Shown here: one piece after another, positions 24,236 through 33,674 of the stretch
Numbering within the stretch: position 1 is the first letter of the stretch
How the letters are laid out: the number at the start of each line of letters is the position of its first letter
Assembly (NCBI GenBank): GCA_048213135.1
Contig: PS015379.1
Span: 1 to 34,143 of the forward strand
DNA length: 34,143 nt
Reading direction: 5' to 3'
Source: Reclinomonas americana ATCC 50394
Taxonomy: Eukaryota > Jakobida > Jakobea > Jakobida
The notes under the pieces: model-generated
Seen by the model: only the letters and a program-made list of their open reading frames with translations
The model's database searches: none
What the model was told of the DNA's origin: nothing
Made by a program: the position numbers and the translations under genes

Positions 24236-24924
24236 GCAACCGAAGTGAGGCGCAATGTGTTGACAGTTGACCGAAGAACAGATTTCCGACCGCAGCGGCT
24301 CACCAGCAGCCTGAATAGCAGGTTGATGTACGACACGCTGGTGATTCCAGCCAAAACTGCCACACCTGGCGGCTGACACTGAGCGGCCAGCTGTGTGGAC
24401 TGCACGGCGACAGTGCAGAACTGCAGGATGGCGACTGCCCAGTTTGCATGAACCGTCAGCGGTGCGACACCCTATTGTATGAAAGGAGGATCCGGCCTTC
24501 CGGTCAGTCTCGACGGGAAAACAAGGAGAGGGAGATGGGGAGAGAGGGAGAGGGAGATGGAGAGAGAGAGAGAGAGACACAGCGAGAGGCGCACCTTTCG
24601 ACGATTGTAGTGACCGAGCAGGTACTCGTCGGCGGCGAGACGCTGACGATCGAACATTTCCTCACTGCTGCTGCCGCTCGTGTTCTTGTTGTTGCACCAC
24701 AGACACCACCAAAATCGCACCCACTTGCGGAACAGCCACACCAACAGCACGGAGGAGACGCACGTGAGAAGGAGGTTGACGGCACCGCCGCACAGTCTCC
24801 ACGCGAGAGGGTGAGTGGCCACTCGGTAGATGTTGTACACAAAGATCCCCGACTGTGTGCAACCGAGAAACAAGTGGAAGCCGTGCAACGCCGCGGCAAT
24901 GGCGAAACGGCGGCTCGTGTGCAT
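24007..24924 (-). CDS. Small multi-pass membrane protein, four predicted TM helices, unknown function
   Basis: Three exons, 24924-24595, 24471-24304 and 24171-24007 (TGA), all phase 0, give 220 residues. Hydrophobic stretches lie at about 7-30 (FAIAAALHGFHLFLG), 44-65 (LCGGAVNLLLTCVSSVLLVWLF, followed by the basic/aromatic RKWVRFWW), 118-140 (WAVAILQFCTVAVQS) and 146-166 (VAVLAGITSVSYINLLFRLL). The C-terminus is hydrophilic, Ser-rich and acidic, ending in DMPDLAMEE. The second intron contains the TGATGA and GT microsatellites. The ATG at 24924 is the first that keeps the frame, but an upstream exon cannot be excluded, so the N-terminus is provisional. I do not recognise a family. Four helices with a soluble tail could be a tetraspan-like protein or half of a larger receptor; neither is supported further. 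Confidence 0.6.
24185..24228. repeat. Compound microsatellite (TGA)n-(GT)n
   Basis: ATG/TGA triplets followed by GT dinucleotides, inside the second intron (24303-24172) of the four-TM gene. Read through without splicing it would give runs of His/Thr and Ile, which is why I treat it as intron. Confidence 0.9.
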
Positions 24925-25911
24925 CGGCACATGGGAGTCGCAGGGTGTGTGTGGTATGTGTGTGTGCTCTGCTGGGGGAACGAGGACGGGAGGAAGAAGA
25001 AAAAGATTCTTCTGTACGGCGGGAAAGGGGGGAAAGGGGCAAAGGGGGGAAGGGGAAATGGGGGAATGGGGAAGGGGAGAGGGCGAGGGACGAAGGGGTA
25101 GAGGGAGAAAGTAAGGTCAGACGCCCGATTCAAGGCGGAGCAAGACAAGACCGCGCCACTACCATGCGCTCGATCGCTGTTTAAAGAGGTTGCAGGGAGA
25201 GGCGCCCGATGCGGGGCGGTACAGCACATGGGGGACAAGCCAGGTGACATATAGAGGGGGAGGGAGAAAGAGCGGCGGGAAGTAGAGAAAGAGGGAGAAG
25301 GCAGTGACAGACACTCGGTTCACGGCGGAGCAAGACAAGACTGCCTGTGTTCCAAGCGCTTGATCGCTGTTAGACAGAAGCGGGGTGGAACAGCACTTGG
25401 GGGACATGTTTGGTGACAAATAGAGGGGGAGGGAGAAAGAGCGGCGAGGCCCGATGTGTTCCGGAAGAGCACTTGGGAGACGACAAGTCAGCCGATTACG
25501 CCAACAGTGACAAGGAGAGAGGGCGCGGCAGAGACACACAACGGAGTAGCACTCTGTAGACAAGCCAAACATGTGCCCATCGCTCGATCGCTGTAATAAG
25601 TGCAGAAGGGGGAGAGAAAAACAGAAAAGCGGCGACAGACACCCGAGTTCCGACCGCGAGATCACTGTTGAGGAAGAGAAAGAGGGGGGAGAGAGAGGGA
25701 GAAACCCAGCGACAGAGACCCGATGCGGACATGGAGAGAGGAAGATTGAGAAAGTTGTGACAGGAACGCGCCATAAGTGAGAGAGAGAGGAGGACATCCG
25801 AACAACAACAGGCAAAGTAGAGACACGATGCTGAGGCAACATTTACGCAACACACGTTCTCAACGCCACACATAGCCATTGTCGCAAAACTTCCCGAGCC
25901 GCCGACGCAGC
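24925..25911. repeat. Intergenic purine-rich diverged tandem repeats
   Basis: 987 bp between the four-TM gene and the NTF2-like gene. From about 25020 the plus strand is strongly G/A. Three landmarks recur. GGCGGAGCAAGACAAGAC occurs at 25134-25151 and 25324-25341. GCTYGATCGCTG occurs near 25168, 25359 and 25581. GAGGGGGAGGGAGAAAGAG occurs near 25254 and 25424. Two better copies and one decayed copy of a unit of about 170-200 bp fit this. No coding potential stands out. Confidence 0.75.
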
Positions 25912-26449
25912 TTACTCCGCTTCGGCGACGGGTATTGCGACACCGTAGTACGCCTCGGCCTTGTAGACCATTCCGCGCTCGTTCACAAACATCTGCAATC
26001 ATGGCGAGAGGAATGAGGTCGTTGCAGAAAAGGTGCCTGCGTGAAGCGATCAACCCCCACGCGTACCACTTCGCTGGCGTCGACTGCCATGCCTCGCGCC
26101 GTGCTCACGTACAGAATGGAGAGCACACGCGCCTGTCGATCAACCGCCGCGCGCGTCAGCGCAAAGTGCAGGCGATGAGGTGCGAGATTGGCCAGTGCGC
26201 GGTTCCAGTACGCGCGCAGCTCTGCTCGGATCGAAGTGAGAAGGGATACGGTAAATAAAGGTGAGTGGGGGCGTGCTCACTCACCGTCCTTGCCGTGCAC
26301 GGTGGGCTTGCCAACGGTGGCCTGCGCTTTTGGCGAGGTGAACTCGCAGTCGTCGGTGAAGTGTGAGAGGACCTGTAGCGGGGGAATGGGTAAGAAAAGG
26401 GAAGGGGTGGCAAGGGAGGGAAGGCAAGGGAAAGCGAGATATATATATA

Positions 26450-26490
<41 letters not shown>

Positions 26491-27395
26491 CAAGGAGAAG
26501 AGGAAAGATGAGCACAAGGCGAGAGTGAGATCCAGTAGCAGAATTCGTGGTAGCTGGCAGGAAAGGCGCAACATTCTCAAGAAGAAGCAGAATGACGGAG
26601 AGCAGCAGAGGAAGGAGAAAAGGAGATACAATGGGAGTAGGTGTGGAAGCCGACTTTGTCATCGCAGCACTGAGTGATCGAGAAAGGGAAGCAGTGAGAG
26701 GAAGCGGGCACAAAAGGAAGGCGACTGGGGAGTGAGGAGACAGACTTCGTCAGCGGCTTTCTCGAATAAGGGGATTGAGAAAGAGACGCAGAAAAGGCAG
26801 AGAGATGAAGAGGAAAAAGGAAAATACCGCGACAGAGACAATAGTCGTAGTGGAAGCAGACTTTCTGCGAAGGAGGAATATCGAGGAAGAGGAACAGTGA
26901 AACGCAGAGAGCAGATGAGAAAGGAGGTGGCGGAGATCATTGACAGAGCGAGGAGACAGACATCGTCTCAAATATAGAAGATTGAGAAAGAGATGCAGTA
27001 ATATATCCAGAGAAGGCACAGTGGGAGGGTTGCCCGTCTTAGGAGGAAGCTAAAGGCAGAGGCGAAGCGAAGAGCACATCAGGCCACAGGCTGCTGCGAG
27101 CGCGGTCCGTCCCTCCCCCTGCCACCCTCTCCTTCTCCATTCACCTCCTCCACATCATGCCGCGTCCACGCAGCGCACCACTTGCGCGCCCACTCCTCTG
27201 GCGCCTCCATCGGATCCTCAACAACAGCCTGCTGCGATGGTGGCGGCGGAGGCGGAGGCACTGGGGGCGACGGTGGCGTCCGCACCTCATCGCGCCTCAA
27301 CCAATCACCATCCGCAAAGAAGCGACTGGCGGCCACCACCGACGGATCCGCACGCTGCACGTACATGAACGCCCGCGACGCACGCCGATCACCCG
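25912..27395 (-). CDS. NTF2-like (SnoaL-type) domain protein, 5' partial
   Basis: Four exons, (27395)-27145, 26372-26285, 26221-26067 and 25992-25912 (TAA), join in phase. The C-terminal part reads EEWARKWCAAWTRHDVEEV, LSHFTDDCEFTSP, VHGKDELRAYWNRALA, and then MFVNERGMVYKAEAYYGV. This is the helix-then-curved-sheet order of a SnoaL-like/nuclear-transport-factor-2 fold. Small proteins of this fold bind or convert varied small molecules, so the activity cannot be inferred. Upstream of the domain is a linker rich in proline (PPSPPVPPPPPPPSQQ), preceded by a stretch (RAFMYVQRADPSVVAAS) that I do not recognise and that enters the gap at 27396. The second intron piece, 26373-27144, is unusually long. 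The two exons at 28387-28856 might belong to the same transcript across the gap; this is untested. Confidence 0.7.
26373..27144 (-). repeat. 772-bp repeat-bearing intron
   Basis: Intron of the NTF2-like gene, gtgaat...ctacag. It contains (AT)n(GT)n(GA)n at 26439-26490 and a diverged tandem repeat with a period of about 216 bp. GAGGAGACAGAC recurs near 26733 and 26949, each followed about 30 bp later by gattgagaaagaga; gtgtggaagccgactttg near 26640 resembles gtagtggaagcagacttt near 26848. The sequence is purine-rich on the plus strand throughout. Confidence 0.75.
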
Positions 27396-28261
27396 NNNNN
27401 NNNNNNNNNNNNNNNNNNNNNNNNNNNNNNNNNNNNNNNNNNNNNNNNNNNNNNNNNNNNNNNNNNNNNNNNNNNNNNNNNNNNNNNNNNNNNNNNNNNN
27501 NNNNNNNNNNNNNNNNNNNNNNNNNNNNNNNNNNNNNNNNNNNNNNNNNNNNNNNNNNNNNNNNNNNNNNNNNNNNNNNNNNNNNNNNNNNNNNNNNNNN
27601 NNNNNNNNNNNNNNNNNNNNNNNNNNNNNNNNNNNNNNNNNNNNNNNNNNNNNNNNNNNNNNNNNNNNNNNNNNNNNNNNNNNNNNNNNNNNNNNNNNNN
27701 NNNNNNNNNNNNNNNNNNNNNNNNNNNNNNNNNNNNNNNNNNNNNNNNNNNNNNNNNNNNNNNNNNNNNNNNNNNNNNNNNNNNNNNNNNNNNNNNNNNN
27801 NNNNNNNNNNNNNNNNNNNNNNNNNNNNNNNNNNNNNNNNNNNNNNNNNNNNNNNNNNNNNNNNNNNNNNNNNNNNNNNNNNNNNNNNNNNNNNNNNNNN
27901 NNNNNNNNNNNNNNNNNNNNNNNNNNNNNNNNNNNNNNNNNNNNNNNNNNNNNNNNNNNNNNNNNNNNNNNNNNNNNNNNNNNNNNNNNNNNNNNNNNNN
28001 NNNNNNNNNNNNNNNNNNNNNNNNNNNNNNNNNNNNNNNNNNNNNNNNNNNNNNNNNNNNNNNNNNNNNNNNNNNNNNNNNNNNNNNNNNNNNNNNNNNN
28101 NNNNNNNNNNNNNNNNNNNNNNNNNNNNNNNNNNNNNNNNNNNNNNNNNNNNNNNNNNNNNNNNNNNNNNNNNNNNNNNNNNNNNNNNNNNNNNNNNNNN
28201 NNNNNNNNNNNNNNNNNNNNNNNNNNNNNNNNNNNNNNNNNNNNNNNNNNNNNNNNNNNNN
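27396..28261. other. Assembly gap (866 N)
   Basis: The gap hides the 5' part of the NTF2-like gene and/or the 3' part of the gene whose exons lie at 28387-28856. Confidence 0.99.
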
Positions 28262-28386
28262 ATGAATTGTTGTTGTTGGAACAGTGAAGTTAACGTTTAC
28301 AATTGCAAAACAAAACACTTCATTCCACATATGCATTCCAATAATATTGCAAGCTGTTTGAGTGTTTTTCCGACCAAGTCTCTCAC

Positions 28387-28856
28387 CGAACAGGCCCTCG
28401 CCTGCAGCAGCACAGTGAGCCATTCTGGATCGTAGGTGCATCGATATCCCTCGCGCTGCGCATGCGCATGCGCAGCGTACATGCAGTATGCGAGGTGACG
28501 AGCACAACGCATGGTCTCTCTGCAGAGGTTTGGCAGTTGCGTCGTTGTCACGCACTCAACTTAAAAGTGATCGTACTCGTCCACCTCGTGGAGGCTCACC
28601 GGCGTCTGTTCTCGGCAAGTCCCTTGACCGCACTGCCTTGCACGTGCACTGCGGTGCAGCCGAATGACGGATTCGTCTCCATGGCCAGCTTGACGGTGGA
28701 TCGGCTGTTTACGATCGTGGCCTGTCCTGCTCGTGGAACGCTTGCGGCGCTGGATGTTGCTTCGCCGGTGCTGCTGCCTTGCTGTCTGAGGAGGACTTTG
28801 AACTTGTTGGTAACGGTGATGCGGAGGTGCTTGGAATTGGTCTCTCTGGGATGGAA
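28387..28856 (-). CDS. Two exons of an unrecognised gene
   Basis: Exon 28856-28600 (ends in phase 2 at a gtgagc donor) and exon 28519-28387 (enters with one base, ends in phase 0 at gtgaga) fit together in frame and give about 130 residues. The first has alternating beta-type sequence, HLRITVTNKFKVLLRQ, then a Ser/Ala linker, then SRSTVKLAMETNPSFGC and HVQGSAVKG. The second reads ARHLAYCMYAAHAHAQREG and YDPEWLTVLLQ. Codon choice is GC-rich at third positions like the neighbouring genes, and both introns have good GT...AG ends. I do not recognise the family. It could be the upstream part of the NTF2-like gene or a separate one. Confidence 0.5.
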
Positions 28857-29230
28857 CTGGCATGAGGCAGCGGTTCGTGCTCAACTGGAGACTGACATAT
28901 GGATGCTTCTCGGGATTGGGGGCGCTTTCCGTGTCAGCACTGTGTGGAGGACTTCACGATTTTCCCGACTTAGCGTTTTTTTTGTGTTTCTTTGTATCAG
29001 AGCAGACACATTTTCTCTGCTGCCGTCGTGGCCGTTCATCGTCAATCCACTGGCAACTGCTTCAGCATCACTGCCACGCACACCAACAGAGGGGAAAAGC
29101 AATAGAGGAGGATGCGGAGGATGGAGAAGAAGAGTTTGCCCAAGATGACAGCGAGTTCCATTGGTCTCTCGCTCTGCTGTGACATTCTCGTTCCCTCCCT
29201 CTCTTTCTCTCAAACGCCGTCGACCGCGTT
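28857..29230. other. Unresolved stretch between the RHS-like stop and the unassigned exons
   Basis: 374 bp. On the minus strand an ATG near 29188 opens a short hydrophobic reading (MELAVILGKLFFSILRIL...), but the same bases read on plus give an acidic peptide (EEDAEDGEEEFAQDD). Neither can be tied to a good splice structure. The region may hold the 5' end of the minus-strand gene at 28387-28856. Confidence 0.3.
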
Positions 29231-30625
29231 TCACTTAGCCCTCTCATCAGCGGGATCAACATCCACACACAATGCAAACTGCCGCAGTCGTCTGCTCAGC
29301 TCCTGCGCCACCGCCACCGCCGANNNNNNNNNNNNNNNNNNNNNNNNNNNNNNNNNNNNNNNNNNNNNNNNNNNNNNNNNNNNNNNNNNNNNNNNNNNNN
29401 NNNNNNNNNNNNNNNNNNNNNNNNNNNNNNNNNNNNNNNNNNNNNNNNNNNNNNNNNNNNNNNNNNNNNNNNNNNNNNNNNNNNNNNNNNNNNNNNNNNN
29501 NNNNNNNNNNNNNNNNNNAAGTGGCAGGAGCGGTCTGGCGGCGATGCTGCGAGCACTGGGCTGCAAGGAGAATGAGCCGGTGAGGTTTTATTGGGTGGTG
29601 CCTGCACACGTGTTCAAGGTGATGGACAGGCCGGCGGCTGTGACGCCGTCGGGAAAGAAGAAGAAGAAGGCAGAGGAGGAGGAGAAGGAGGAGAAAGAAG
29701 AANNNNNNNNNNNNNNNNNNNNNNNNNNNNNNNNNNNNNNNNNNNNNNNNNNNNNNNNNNNNNNNNNNNNNNNNNNNNNNNNNNNNNNNNNNNNNNTACC
29801 GCGGAATCTCCACCTTCGTCTCCACAACAACACCGCTGGTGAGCAGCTCACGGCACGCAAACTGGCCTCCGGCAGCCAGCACGCCATGCGCCATCTCCTC
29901 AAACACATGACCAGAGAGCACCGAGCCGACAGCACCCAGCATGCGCAGCCCCGACAGCAGGAACCTGGCGTTCTGCTGGGCGGAGACGCGCCAGAGCCGG
30001 AACAGCTCATTCATCACGTAGTGTGACGCAAAGTCGACGCAGGTGAGCCTAAAGTCATCGCGGTTGACAACGAGGTGCACGAGGCGGTGTGAGATGGTGT
30101 CCTCGCGGTCGTTGAGAGTGCCCGCCGCTCGGATAAGGTCCTCGGGCATGAAGCAGGAAAAGGCGCGCTGCAACGCCAGTTGCGCGTCAGCGCCGATGTT
30201 GGCGAGCACCATTCGCGCCGATCCGCCCCACTTGAGGTACCGCTGCAGCACCTCCTCGCGGTCTTGACTGGGGAATGCCACTTGTCGCAGCAGCTCGATT
30301 TCCTCATACTCATACGTTGGAAAATACAACGGCACCGCGCCATGCTTCTCAAAGTCCTTCCAGAGCAGTCGGTTGGGCGACGTGATGAGCAGTGACATGG
30401 TCACCTCGTCGGGCTCGTACAGGCCGGGCGTCGTGCCGTCCACCAGATACAGGTCGATGTGGCGACCCTCTCGTAAGTCGGCCGCGCTCACGGACCGCCA
30501 CACTCGATCGCCAACGATGAGATGCGGCTCGAACGCCTCGACAACACCGTGGCGCAGCAAGATCGTCTTCTCCGCCAGCAGGGCGCGGTAGAGCACATAC
30601 ATGCCGAATGCCGACTTGGAGCTGG
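29231..30625 (-). CDS. RHS/Crinkler-family NTPase-nuclease-like protein, 5' partial, broken by gaps
   Basis: Open minus-strand coding runs from 30625 to 29797 (about 276 residues), then the final codons are at 29323-29231 (QFALCVDVDPADERAK, stop TGA). The opening SSKSAFGMYVLYRALL is the P-loop serine/lysine and following helix. GRHIDLYLVDG is Walker B. LLITSPNRLLWKDFEKH, LYFPTYEYEEIELLR and RYLKWGGSARMVL follow the order typical of trypanosomatid retrotransposon-hot-spot proteins and Crinkler-type proteins of other eukaryotes: AAA-type NTPase followed by a nuclease-like region. The residue before the P-loop lysine is Ser rather than the usual Gly. The N-terminus is lost in the gap 30626-30970. 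The segment expected between 29797 and 29323 appears on the other strand at 29519-29702. Such genes often multiply with mobile elements, and the biological role here is unknown. Confidence 0.75.
29324..29518. other. Assembly gap (195 N)
   Basis: Left boundary of the apparently inverted RHS segment. Its length fits the roughly 50-70 residues expected between the EIPR and SGLAAML regions if the block is turned round. Confidence 0.99.
29519..29702 (+). CDS. C-terminal part of the RHS/Crinkler-like protein on the opposite strand
   Basis: Read on plus, this gap-bounded 184-bp segment gives SGLAAMLRALGC, then EPVRFYWVVPAHVFKV, then a Lys/Glu-rich stretch that continues into the next gap. The combination of a short helix and V-R-[FL]-[YI]-[FW]-V-V-P is usual near the end of RHS/Crinkler proteins, and this piece is missing from the minus-strand gene around it. 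I read it as an inverted contig. A second, oppositely oriented fragment of a related gene is the alternative. Confidence 0.65.
29703..29796. other. Assembly gap (94 N)
   Basis: Right boundary of the apparently inverted RHS segment, next to a GAA/GAG-rich stretch. Confidence 0.99.
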
Positions 30626-30970
30626 NNNNNNNNNNNNNNNNNNNNNNNNNNNNNNNNNNNNNNNNNNNNNNNNNNNNNNNNNNNNNNNNNNNNNNNNNNN
30701 NNNNNNNNNNNNNNNNNNNNNNNNNNNNNNNNNNNNNNNNNNNNNNNNNNNNNNNNNNNNNNNNNNNNNNNNNNNNNNNNNNNNNNNNNNNNNNNNNNNN
30801 NNNNNNNNNNNNNNNNNNNNNNNNNNNNNNNNNNNNNNNNNNNNNNNNNNNNNNNNNNNNNNNNNNNNNNNNNNNNNNNNNNNNNNNNNNNNNNNNNNNN
30901 NNNNNNNNNNNNNNNNNNNNNNNNNNNNNNNNNNNNNNNNNNNNNNNNNNNNNNNNNNNNNNNNNNNNNN
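30626..30970. other. Assembly gap (345 N)
   Basis: Removes the glycine part of the RHS-like P-loop and the rest of its N-terminus. Confidence 0.99.
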
Positions 30971-31950
30971 TCGACACACCCTCACCTCTTGTTGACAAGA
31001 AGCGGCGAGAGCACAGTGAGAGAGCGAACACATGTGCTCACTCCAGCAGCAGTGATAGCAGCAAGCCGACCTGTGGTGTTGTGAAGAAGACCTCGAATGA
31101 GCAATGTCGTCGCGAGAAAGAGCGGAGAAAAAACAGAGAAAAAGGGAGGGAGTGAGATGGAGACGCACCGGTGCTGGCAAGAGTGGCAAACATCGTTCTG
31201 CTGCAGGCTTTATAAGGAAACACAAAGTACGAATTTTCCACGCCACGGCATCGACACAACAATTGCAAAGAAAAAATAATAGAAACAACAACAACAACAA
31301 CTTTACTAATCCAAACAGCAACACAGCTGCATGATGATCACGATCTTGAGTGAGCACCAGAAACTCAGACATCACGAAAAAAAGCGAGAAAAAGTCGAGA
31401 TGGCTAATGCTGGCGTTTCTGCAAGAGAAACCACACGTACGGCTCATGACAAGCATGGATTTGACGCCGGATTCCACAAAGGAATGCAGAAAGATAGCAA
31501 GAGGTGTTGGTGTCAGAACACATAGGGAAAACCCAACAAAGCCAGACAACACAGCGTGCAAGCAAGAGGTCCCGGAAGGAGCTGAGGTGCAGAATCTGCA
31601 GCTCACAAAGTCCGAATTCGAAGTCGTGATCGAATACCGGCCAACTTCCCTCTGACATCGCACCAAACACTCGTTCTAGCTCTGATCCCCACGATCCACG
31701 GCCTGCGCAATGCAATGCAAGCCGATCCATCCAGCTCGCGAGGAATTCAAAAACCGGCTCCTCTGCAGATCCTACCTGCGACATCGCCCCATCTACTAGC
31801 TCCACCTCTGATCCCACCATGCACTACCACAAATCAAGTTTTCGAATTGCCCTTTTGCTCACAAACCCTCTTGCACACGTTCACGAAATCGAAATTTCAT
31901 CTGATTGACGATCGTTGTGTGTCACGCACTCTGTGCGTGTTTTGTCGCAA
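30971..31950. promoter_or_regulatory. Divergent intergenic region between the RHS-like and ARMC1-like genes
   Basis: About 980 bp with lower GC and A-rich runs (31265-31310, 31375-31395). A diverged duplication pairs 31647-31706 with about 31755-31827; both contain an accession of ccggc, gacatcgc, tctagct or ctagctc, and tgatccca/c. Close to the ARMC1 ATG, cgaaatcgaaatttcatctg (31885-31904) is followed by gacgatcg. This region should hold the ARMC1 promoter. A 101-codon plus ORF at 31350-31655 is not convincing. Confidence 0.45.
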
Positions 31951-32344
31951 ATGGACGCACGCAACATCTCACAGCGGTTGCGTGAGCTGAGCAAGGACCC
32001 GGCCGCACAACCATATGTGGTGCGACGTGGAGTGTTGACTGGAGTTGCGTGAGAGAGATGCGCGTGTGTGTGAGTGAGAGAGAGGCACGCAGGAGATGCA
32101 AGGAGAGAGCTGTCTCTCTCTTTCTGTTTCTCTGTCTTGTGTGTGTGTCTGTGTGTACGCATGTCTTCTCTAAGTGCGAAAAGTGCATGATTAAGGCGAG
32201 TTGTCTCGCGCGCTATGAGTGATCAGGGATCCACAGCATTCTTTGTGTCACAAGCTGTTGTCTCCTTCATGTCTGCGTGTGTGTGCGTGCAAGGGCTTAG
32301 CTCTCTCTCTCTCTCTCTCTCTCTNNNNNNNNNNNNNNNNNNNN

Positions 32345-32385
<41 letters not shown>

Positions 32386-33674
32386 CATCCTCAATCGCTC
32401 TTCTTCTCCTTTCACCTGTCCCTCACTTCTCCTCCTTTGCTCAATCCCTTCTCTCTCTCTCTCTCCCTCACCTCTCCTCCTTCTCCCTCTTCCCAGCTCT
32501 GCGGCTTCGTCATCGACAGCGACGTGGTGGTGGCACACAACGCCCTCGACGCCCTCGGCTCTCTCTCCTCGCACCCCGACAACCAGGCACTCATGTGTCG
32601 CGAACCTCTCCTGCTGGCCAACGTGTGGACGGCCTTTCATCGTTGCGTTCTGGCGTCATTGTTGTGCAGGCGCAGGGCTCTTCCCATCGTTGACTGTGGT
32701 GCAACTGCGCAGTCACTGGCGGCGACCTGACGGCCTACGAGGCCGACGGCGTCACGTCGACTCAGATTCGCGACGCTGCCGCCACGGTGCTCACCAACTT
32801 GTGGGAGGCCATGCTGCAGCACTACGGCTCTGGTGCGATTCGAAAGCCTTCTTCTTCTGCTGCCCCTCCCTGCTTGTGGTGCTCATGCATTGTGTGTCTG
32901 TGCGTGTGTGCGTGTGCAGAGAGACCACGAGGCGTGGATCTGCCGGCACTGGAGGCGTATGTGTTGGAGACGCAGGGAATTGATTTGCGGCGAAAGCGAG
33001 AGGCGTTGGAGGCGCGGCGGGCATCCAGTGGTCGGGGAGCAGGAGCGGGCGAGGGTGGCTCGCTCTCCAAGGAGAGGCGATGGGTGATTATTGCGTTGAC
33101 GAATTTGCATCGAGCCGAAGTGCGCAAGCAGGTGCAGGATGCGCTGATCTCTGTGCGCGGCTTCATCTCGCTCGTCTTTGTGTTGGAGGACAATGTGGCG
33201 AAGATTCTCGCCCAATGCCCGACCGAGCACCTCCTGCAGGCGCTCGAAAAAGCAGGCCTGCTGATTCGCGGCGCCGACGGAGAGACGACTGTCGCCAATG
33301 GCCACGGTTCACCCTCCTCTTCGTCGTCGCCCACCAGCACCACCGTTTCCGCGGCGGCCGGCTCTGCTGCCGCACCACCGGCGGTCACCACCGAGCCCAC
33401 CGCAGTCGACTCGTCGACCGTCAACGGCGCGGAGCCCGACGAAGCGACCTCGGCGGCTGTCAGTTGCGGGCGGTGTTTCCACCCTTTTTATATATTTTTT
33501 GTTGGCGGCCTCACGACGCTGGTGTGCAGTCCGAGCACGCATGATGTACCTGCGTGAACACACACAAGCAGAAGAGGCACGGCTCACGGGCGCCGATCGC
33601 GGTCGTGGTCGCGTGCAGGTCAGAGTCGACGATGAGGATTTGGAGCGGCGGTTCTCGCGACGCGTTAGAAACAG
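31951..33674 (+). CDS. ARMC1-like armadillo/HMA-domain protein, 3' end unresolved
   Basis: Exons 31951-32043, 32497-32641, 32713-32832, 32920-33462 and probably 33530-33674 join in phase (about 348 residues so far). The N-terminal half is armadillo-like: RLRELSKDPAAQPYVVRRG, then VVVAHNALDALGSLSSHPDN and AAATVLTNLWEAML. RRKREALEARR and a heavy-metal-associated-like fold follow, with RRWVIIALTNLHRAEVRKQV, ALISVRGFISLVFVLEDN and CPTEHLLQALEKAGLL; then a Ser/Thr/Ala linker. This order matches animal ARMC1, which acts in mitochondrial distribution and associates with the mitochondrial contact-site machinery; the location here is inferred. The HMA-like part lacks a CxxC metal site, as in ARMC1. 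Three of its donors are GTTGCG (32044, 32642, 33463). After 33674 either a gtgtgt donor leads to exons beyond the window, or the frame runs on to a TGA at 33799-33801. Confidence 0.75.
32301..32380. repeat. (CT)n microsatellite with a 20-N gap (32325-32344)
   Basis: CT dinucleotides on both sides of a short N gap, within the first intron (32044-32496) of the ARMC1-like gene. The strand is the same on both sides, so no inversion is suggested here. Confidence 0.97.

Noticed and set aside
28462-29148. 228-codon plus-strand ORF
   Set aside because: It lies opposite two minus-strand exons whose phases fit each other, has irregular composition and runs through A/T-rich sequence. I treat it as a shadow.
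31350-31655. 101-codon plus-strand ORF upstream of the ARMC1-like gene
   Set aside because: Its composition is unlike the exons of the window, it has no recognisable motif, and it overlaps the likely promoter and a duplicated segment.
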